Assembly: GCA_018524725.1 (NCBI GenBank) | Contig: JAEUWP010000252.1 | Coordinates: 86,175 to 150,174, forward strand | DNA length: 64,000 bases | Origin: Podaxis mareebaensis | Taxonomy: Eukaryota; Basidiomycota; Agaricomycetes; Agaricales; Agaricaceae | Direction of reading: 5' to 3' | Shown here: positions 58,683 through 64,000 of the stretch, piece after piece | Layout: every line of letters starts with the position of its first letter | How positions within the stretch are numbered: the first letter of the stretch is position 1 | Translations under genes and position numbers: made by a program | Notes under the pieces: model-generated | What the model saw: the letters and a program-made list of their open reading frames with translations, nothing else | Databases searched by the model: none | What the model was told of the DNA's origin: nothing

Positions 58683-60480
58683 ATGCAGTCGCGTAACCCA
58701 TACTTTGTCCGACCAGCATCGTCGATATCGAGTTCGACATCGACAATCACTGGTCCAGGGGTCGGGTTCCGCACCGCATCAATCGCTAGTGGCAGCAGTG
58801 CAAATGACACCTCATCCACCAGCACTCTCATAAATCCAAATGACAACTACGACGAAGACGATGTTGATCCACAAACCGCTACACTCATAGCGGAATTGCT
58901 CTACTCAGATCTACAAGAAATGCTTTCGGTCCGTAAGGGCAAAGCCCGTTCTGGGGCTCCATTAACGGACGCGGAATACGCGTTACAGCTACAGTCTGAA
59001 CAACTTGAGGGTACGTTGACTCAGGTTCAGGATGCGGAGATTGCGAAGAGGATGCAGGAGGCCATGAAGCTGGATCAGGAGGTGATTTCGCAGATGGTGT
59101 TGAGTGAGAAGGTTGCGCAGCAGGATCGACAGGCTGCGCTTGCGTTGAGTCGGGGGGAGGCGTTGCCGAGGGAGACGAAGGAGCAGCTGGCGATGGGGAG
59201 GGGAGTTGTCCGAGATGATGCGGTTTTGTAAGTGCTTTTAGGTTATATGCGGGATGGGGTGATGATTGGTGTTTTTGATTAGGACCGGGGATATGTTAGA
59301 CACGTTGTCGCCGAAGTTGAAGCCAACCCCTGTTTCGGCTCTGGACAAAGGGTTAGTCTCGCGCTTTTTGTTCTTCGAAGAGATTCGACTTTTTGAATGA
59401 TAGGAAAGGCAAGGCGGTCTCATTCGTGCCGCCGCTTGCATCTGCCATCAAATTACCAGGTCCTGCATTTAGGCCTCCAGTCGAGCGGTACGTTCTCCAG
59501 AACGTATATAAGTACACGCATTTGATTTTGACCTCTGGATGAAGTCCACAGTGCGTCAGTTGTGACGATAAAGTCCCAGTAGGAAAGGCATTCCTCAAAG
59601 CGCCCTGCGAACATCACTACTGCGCAGACTGTCTCGTCAGCCTTGTTCGAGCAGCGACGACAGACGAGAGCCTCTTCCCAGTCCGATGTTGCAAGCAAAA
59701 CATTCCAACTGAAAGTCTCACAAGGTTCCTCTCCCACTCGTTACTCGCAACTTTCCAGGCGAAGAGCAGGGAGTTTGGTACGCCTGCGCAAGCACGGGTA
59801 TATTGCTGCGTTCCGACTTGCTCTGCTTTCCTTGGCAATGCCGAGGAAGCCAAACGCCTGCCCAGTTGGAGTGATTGGCGTTTCCCCTTCTCTCCCGTGA
59901 AATTACGCTGCGATAAATGCCGAGTTGAGACCTGCACAGAGTGTCGTCAACGTGCTCATCCTAACGATACTTGTGGGCAAAACAATGCAGCTCAACAAGT
60001 CAAAGAACTTGCTCGCGCGGAAGGGTGGCAGACGTGCCCTTCGTGCCAGAGGATCATTGAATTGAGCTTTGGGTGTAACCACATGACGTGTTATTGTGGA
60101 TATGAGTTTTGTTATGAGTGTGCGGCGAAGTGGAAGACGTGTGGATGTGAGCAGTGGGAGGAGAGGAGGTTGTATGCGACTGCTGAGGCCAGGATGGAGA
60201 GGGAGTATGGACAGGGGGCTAGGGCCGAACGGCCGAATGAATGGAGGAGGGAGTTGCAAGAGTTTGCGCAGAATTTGAGGGTTAACCATGATTGTTACCC
60301 AAGACATAGGTGGAGGAGTCACGGACCTGGAGAGTGTGAGGAGTGTGGTATGTATATGCCGGTGTTCTTGAAGGTAAGTTGAGTATTGGATTTTAATTGA
60401 TTGTGCTGATGATTGGGATTCAGATGTGCAGGGACTGCATGCTTACGGTTTGTCGCCGGTGCTCGTTCAACCGTCTGTAA
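58683..60480 (+). CDS. RBR E3 ubiquitin ligase, tandem copy D (most complete and most diverged)
   Basis: Starts MQSRNPYFVRPASSISSSTS at 58683. The first exon runs to 59227, and short exons follow from 59283 and 59404. The N-terminal module differs from copies A-C: LTDAEYALQLQSEQLEGTLT, then QDAEIAKRMQEAM, a pattern common in Agaricomycete RBR proteins. RBR core: RING1 CDDKVPVGKAFLKAPCEHHY, then CADC ... RCC; an IBR-like CVPTCSAF ... CDKCRVETCTEC; RING2 CPSCQRIIELSFGCNHMTCY, then CGYEFCYECAAKWKTCGCEQ. The catalytic Cys is that of FGCNHM. A further Cys/His-rich tail (HDCYPRHRW, GECEECGMYMP) continues across the last intron to CRDCMLTVCRRCSFNRL. It is likely an active ligase. Its target is unknown. 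Confidence 0.87.
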
Positions 60481-60799
60481 TGAGACGGCCGAAATTTTGG
60501 TTTTTGAAAGTGCTTTGTGTTCGCGATCTAATATCCTGCTTGTGTCTCGTACTATCGTGTTTCGCTTTTGTTTCGTTTTGATATCCGGAAGTCCCTGGTG
60601 GCCGAACTATACACAAAAAACAGCAATTTGATTTGATTGGCAGAAGAATGTGTGCATTAGTTGAGTCTATGCGATACAATAATTGTAAATGGAGGTGCGG
60701 GTCGTCAAGTTCATCACAAGTCGTCAAAAGCCAGGTCCTAAAATTCTAGTCAACGATGAGATAACCCGGAAGACGAAAGGGCGTACGCAATGCAAGTGA

Positions 60800-61327
60800 T
60801 CAGGATGGCTCAAACTTGACCCTCCCGTCTCTTTCCTTCTTGTCAAGTCTCCGTCTCTTTGCACTCCGCTCCACGATATCCTCATTACCGCCCTTCATCA
60901 TATCATTAGGATATCCGAGTCCTCTCGCATTTGCGTATTCTTCGCTCACAATCCGAACGATACTCAGACTGGCCATCCGTCCACCTAGGCCTAGTATGCC
61001 TCCGGTAATACACGCGACGCCGCAGAGAACGTACAGCGGGAATAGTGCCTCAAGCAGCCATGAGATGACGTGATAAGGTGTATAGACGGTGAGAGAGAGG
61101 AGGATGTAGATGAATGTGGTGATTGGCGCGAGGAGGTACGCAAGTGGCGAGATGAGAATTGACCATGGGGCGTAGGTGAGAAAGCTGGCTGTATACTTGG
61201 GGAGTGTGATGATAAGCCGGGCGAGATTTCGGAGGGCCGATGTCAAGTACGGGAGGATGAGGGGTAAGAGGGGCTGGAGAGGGGCTGGAGAGGAAATTGG
61301 AGTTGGTGTTGTTGTCGGAGTGCTCAT
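60800..61327 (-). CDS. Small membrane protein with hydrophobic helices, function unknown
   Basis: An intronless frame from ATG 61327 gives 175 residues. After a Thr/Pro-rich start (MSTPTTTPTPISSPAPLQPL) come at least three hydrophobic segments: LPLILPYLTSALRNLARLII, LISPLAYLLAPITTFIYILL and ALFPLYVLCGVACITGGILG. A short hydrophilic, basic tail ends KRRRLDKKERDGRVKFEPS, whose KRRR could be a retention or nuclear-type signal. The hairpin-like layout recalls small ER or lipid-droplet proteins that work with seipin, but this is topology only and no family motif was recognised. An upstream in-frame ATG could add 54 residues; the chosen start precedes the compact protein. The gene points away from the GT61 gene. 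Confidence 0.6.
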   Translation of the reverse strand: MSTPTTTPTPISSPAPLQPLLPLILPYLTSALRNLARLIITLPKYTASFLTYAPWSILISPLAYLLAPITTFIYILLSLTVYTPYHVISWLLEALFPLYVLCGVACITGGILGLGGRMASLSIVRIVSEEYANARGLGYPNDMMKGGNEDIVERSAKRRRLDKKERDGRVKFEPS

Positions 61328-61792
61328 TGTTGAGTTCAGGGCTAGGCGCTTTTGTTGTGTGATGGTATGGGAAGTGTGTTTGCACGTGATGTCGTTCGGA
61401 TATTTTGGGATCTGACTGTTGGACAGATACGTGTTCGGAACCTGTGGGAGAGATACCAGCTGATACCAGGACGACGCGGTGGTGGCCACGAGTGGAGCTG
61501 TTGGGGCGCTAGTGAAGACTCGTTCGTTTGTGGTATTTTTTTATATACTTGTGGGTGCCTGTGTGTCAAGTTTTGCAACAGGAAATGTCGTCATTTCGAG
61601 GATATTCGGACTAGAACCATGTGGGCGCTAAGCGGTCTCCTGTGCCAAAAATGGATGACCCTATCTCCTCTTTTTCTTATTGAGCGGCTGTATTCATTTT
61701 CCTCTCACACTTGTACTGACTTTCTCGGCTCGGTCGTCTCTTTCCGCGCAACCACCACTCTCGTTTTCTTCTGTCTACGATATCCCCTATTC

Positions 61793-63730
61793 ATGTTCAG
61801 ACACACCCTCACCCGCAGGGATGCCTTTCTCATCCTTCTCGGCGCTTCTTCAATGCATATCTGGTCCATCCTCTTCCGCGAAGCGCCGACGGACCAATCT
61901 ATCCTCATCAACACTCAGTTCAACAACCACCACGTCGACACGCACAACTCGGAAAATAACCTCGAAGGGGTCCTCGCAGCTGCAGTCACTACTACGGCCA
62001 CCGTGACCCAAACAGTGACCGAGAGCGTCGTTTCTATACCTACCAATACCGCCGCGGCAGAAGCGGACCGCCAACGCGATAACAGGGAACTCCCCCATAC
62101 GACGATCATTGCACACGCGCCGGGTTGGACGCTATTTAAGAATTTGTACATGTCCAATGGAACATTGTATATCATCACGCCAAGACCGAAGAAGTTTCCC
62201 GAGATTCGTTCGATGACCAGTACGGGACTGCCTGCGGAGAATACTCCAGAGAATATAGCCGCACGCGAGCCTACGAGAGACAATATGGATTTTATTACCC
62301 CTGATGATGCGCTGGAACGGTGGGGTGGGGATCCTGATCAAGGTGAGACGAACAGGGTCTGGACTGTGGAAGGGAATACGGTACGTACACATTTTGATGA
62401 TAACGGCGCGAATTCAGCGTTGATGGAAGATGTTATCTTTGCTTCTAGCTTCTTTTCAATGATCCTCAACAGTTCTTGCGACATTATTATCACTTGGTGG
62501 CGGAACTTTTCTTCGGCGTGCAAGCGCTTTGGCACGGCGCGTTTTCGCAGGCAGAGGCTACCACACCAGAATATACTTCCCAACAACTCGCTTTCTCAGC
62601 TTCACCTGCTTTACACCCGGCGCCTCCCCGAATTGACCGTGCGATATTCGCCCATTCTAACGCCGATGGATGGAGAGATAATCCAGGGTTCAACTCGTAT
62701 TTCCTTCGCGCCGCATATCCTTCTTTGACGATTGAACATCAAGAAGATTGGAAAGACCGGATCACTGCGACCAACGATGGTAACCGTGTATGGAGGTTCC
62801 CTGTGGTTCTGCTCACGGATCGTAGTGCCGCGCATAGAGGAAGAGTTTGTGGGAGTTTGACGCAGAGAACGGCTGCGGAGGCCTGGGAGGCTATGAGGAA
62901 GTTGGGCCAACTTAGGGGAAGACATGTTGGTGGATGGTGGCAGCCTGTGCGGAATGCTATTTGGGAGTTTGCTGGCATTCCGTTGGAAGAACGGCAGTTG
63001 GGTGAGGCTGAGATCCCGCAACAGGATATTGTTATTCGTGGTGCGGGTGAGGGAAGTGATGAGATTTTGAACGGTGTTGGTGTAGAGGCGCAGAAGTACC
63101 TGCCAATGCCAGAGAAGGTCGTTATCACCTATATCTCTCGACAGGGGACCAGCAGGCGTAAGCTGATTCAAGAGGATCATGAAGCTTTGGTGCAGGAGTT
63201 GAAGGCGTTGGTGGATAGGAAGAATGAGGAGGCTCAGAAGGACGAGACGAAGAAAAAGTGGGAGCTGAACGTTCTAGAAGCGGAAAAGATGACCAAAGAT
63301 GAGCAAATTAGGGCCGCTGCAAGGACTACTGTGAGTTTATTCACCGTTGACTTTCCGGAATTTGGCTCACGAAGCTTCACGTTTTTAGATCATGCTGGGC
63401 GTACATGGTAATGGACTTACGTCCCTCGTTTGGATGAAACCCTCGAGAGTGTCGACTGTGATTGAGATGTTTTATCCCGGAGGCTTCGCGCATGATTATC
63501 AGTGGACAACGCGGTCGCTAGGTATGGCCCATTTTGCGGTTTGGAATGATACGTGAGTTTCGTGCACTTTGTTTTCAAGTGCATATATGGACTGAAATAT
63601 GTTCAGACACTATACGCATCCTAACAAGCCTCAGATAGGCTATCCGGAAGGCTTCCAAGGGAACAAAATACCCGTCTATGGACCGACTGTTGCTAAACTA
63701 ATTGAGGATCGGGTCGAGGGCATACTATAG
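61793..63730 (+). CDS. GT61-family glycosyltransferase, type II membrane protein
   Basis: Four exons (61793-62380, 62449-63330, 63389-63552, 63607-63730) give 585 residues. The N-terminus MFRHTLTRRDAFLILLGASS contains one signal-anchor helix, so the catalytic part faces the Golgi lumen. The Ser/Thr-rich stem is followed by TLFKNLYMSNGTLYIITPRP and the core DPQQFLRHYYHLVAELFFGV. The C-terminal signature IMLGVHGNGLTSLVWMKPSR, then VIEMFYPGGFAHDYQWTTRS and FAVWND, is typical of the GT61 (DUF563) family, which includes xylosyl- and N-acetylglucosaminyl-transferases. A coiled, charged stretch (KRKLIQEDHEALVQELKALV-like) lies before the last exons. The donor and acceptor sugars are unknown; roles in cell-wall or capsule-type glycans are known for fungal relatives. 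Confidence 0.85.
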
Positions 63731-63934
63731 TCTTTGGAGCGGATTTAGCTTTACTTATTTTGGGGCTGTTGTACTTGTATGGGTGATACCGACGCGCTAA
63801 CGTTATACCTAGCTTTTTTTATTTCTTTTTCCCGGTTTTGGAAGGGATTGTATCCCTCCATGTCTAGGCTTGCGAAATATAGAGTCACGAACTATCTCTT
63901 GGCGTGCGCTTCGAGCTCGGACATGTACAGTCGC

Positions 63935-63990
63935 CTCTGTCTTAACCCATAGTAGTTGGTGGAAGGTCCGAGCTATGGGTTATGACAGAG
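63935..63990. repeat. 18-bp inverted repeat at the window edge
   Basis: CTCTGTCTTAACCCATAG (63935-63952) and CTATGGGTTATGACAGAG (63973-63990) are complementary with one mismatch and a 20-nt spacer. The string TATGGGTTAT occurs again directly after it (63991-64000). This looks like the terminus of a repeated or mobile sequence that continues outside the window. Confidence 0.5.
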
Positions 63991-64000
63991 TATGGGTTAT

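Overview
The window is nuclear DNA of a filamentous basidiomycete, most likely an Agaricomycete. Nearly every gene is cut by short (about 50-60 nt) GT-AG introns with fungal branch sites, genes are dense on both strands, and the gene content fits: STE3-type pheromone receptors, a CaaX pheromone precursor, a CLA4-type PAK kinase, F-box proteins, a GT61 glycosyltransferase and an expanded RBR ubiquitin-ligase family. I see no convincing tRNA, rRNA, CRISPR array or bacterial-type operon.

Left part (1-28.3 kb), mostly housekeeping: a small possible I66-type protease inhibitor gene (1.07-1.87 kb); a trehalose-6-phosphate synthase/phosphatase family gene with degenerate catalytic motifs (2.3-6.05 kb, minus); an F-box gene (6.4-8.0 kb, minus); a gene-poor 2.9 kb; a four-helix membrane protein with a coiled coil (10.9-12.3 kb, minus); a conserved basidiomycete protein that may be Arb1-like (12.8-14.8 kb); a long SHPRH/IRC20-type SNF2-RING gene (14.9-21.1 kb, minus); a tiny three-exon gene of unknown function; a 565-residue F-box gene (22.4-24.1 kb, minus); prefoldin subunit 3 (24.4-25.2 kb, minus); and the ribosome-biogenesis factor MRD1 (25.4-28.3 kb), one of whose introns is two complete introns placed head to tail.

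Middle part (28.6-48 kb), a B (pheromone/receptor) mating-type region: two STE3 receptors on the minus strand (29.4-31.1 and 32.5-34.4 kb), a histidine-rich allergen-like gene (35.8-37.7 kb), CNOT11 (38.2-40.3 kb, minus), a PH-CRIB-kinase CLA4 (40.6-43.6 kb, minus), mitochondrial ribosomal protein uS19 (44.25-44.63 kb, minus), then a gene-poor stretch holding a lipopeptide pheromone precursor that ends in CIIA (47.46-47.71 kb). Receptors sense farnesylated pheromones, and PAK kinases act with Cdc42/Rac in polarity and mating responses, so receptor, ligand and a likely downstream kinase lie within about 18 kb. A second, weaker CaaX-ending mini-ORF sits between the two receptors.

Right part (49-64 kb): a 551-bp terminal-inverted-repeat element, then four tandem RBR (RING-IBR-RING) genes on the plus strand. 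The first three share a similar N-terminal module, and one has a cut-short RING2. A small membrane protein (minus) and a GT61 glycosyltransferase gene follow. The window ends in an 18-bp inverted repeat that may be the edge of another element.
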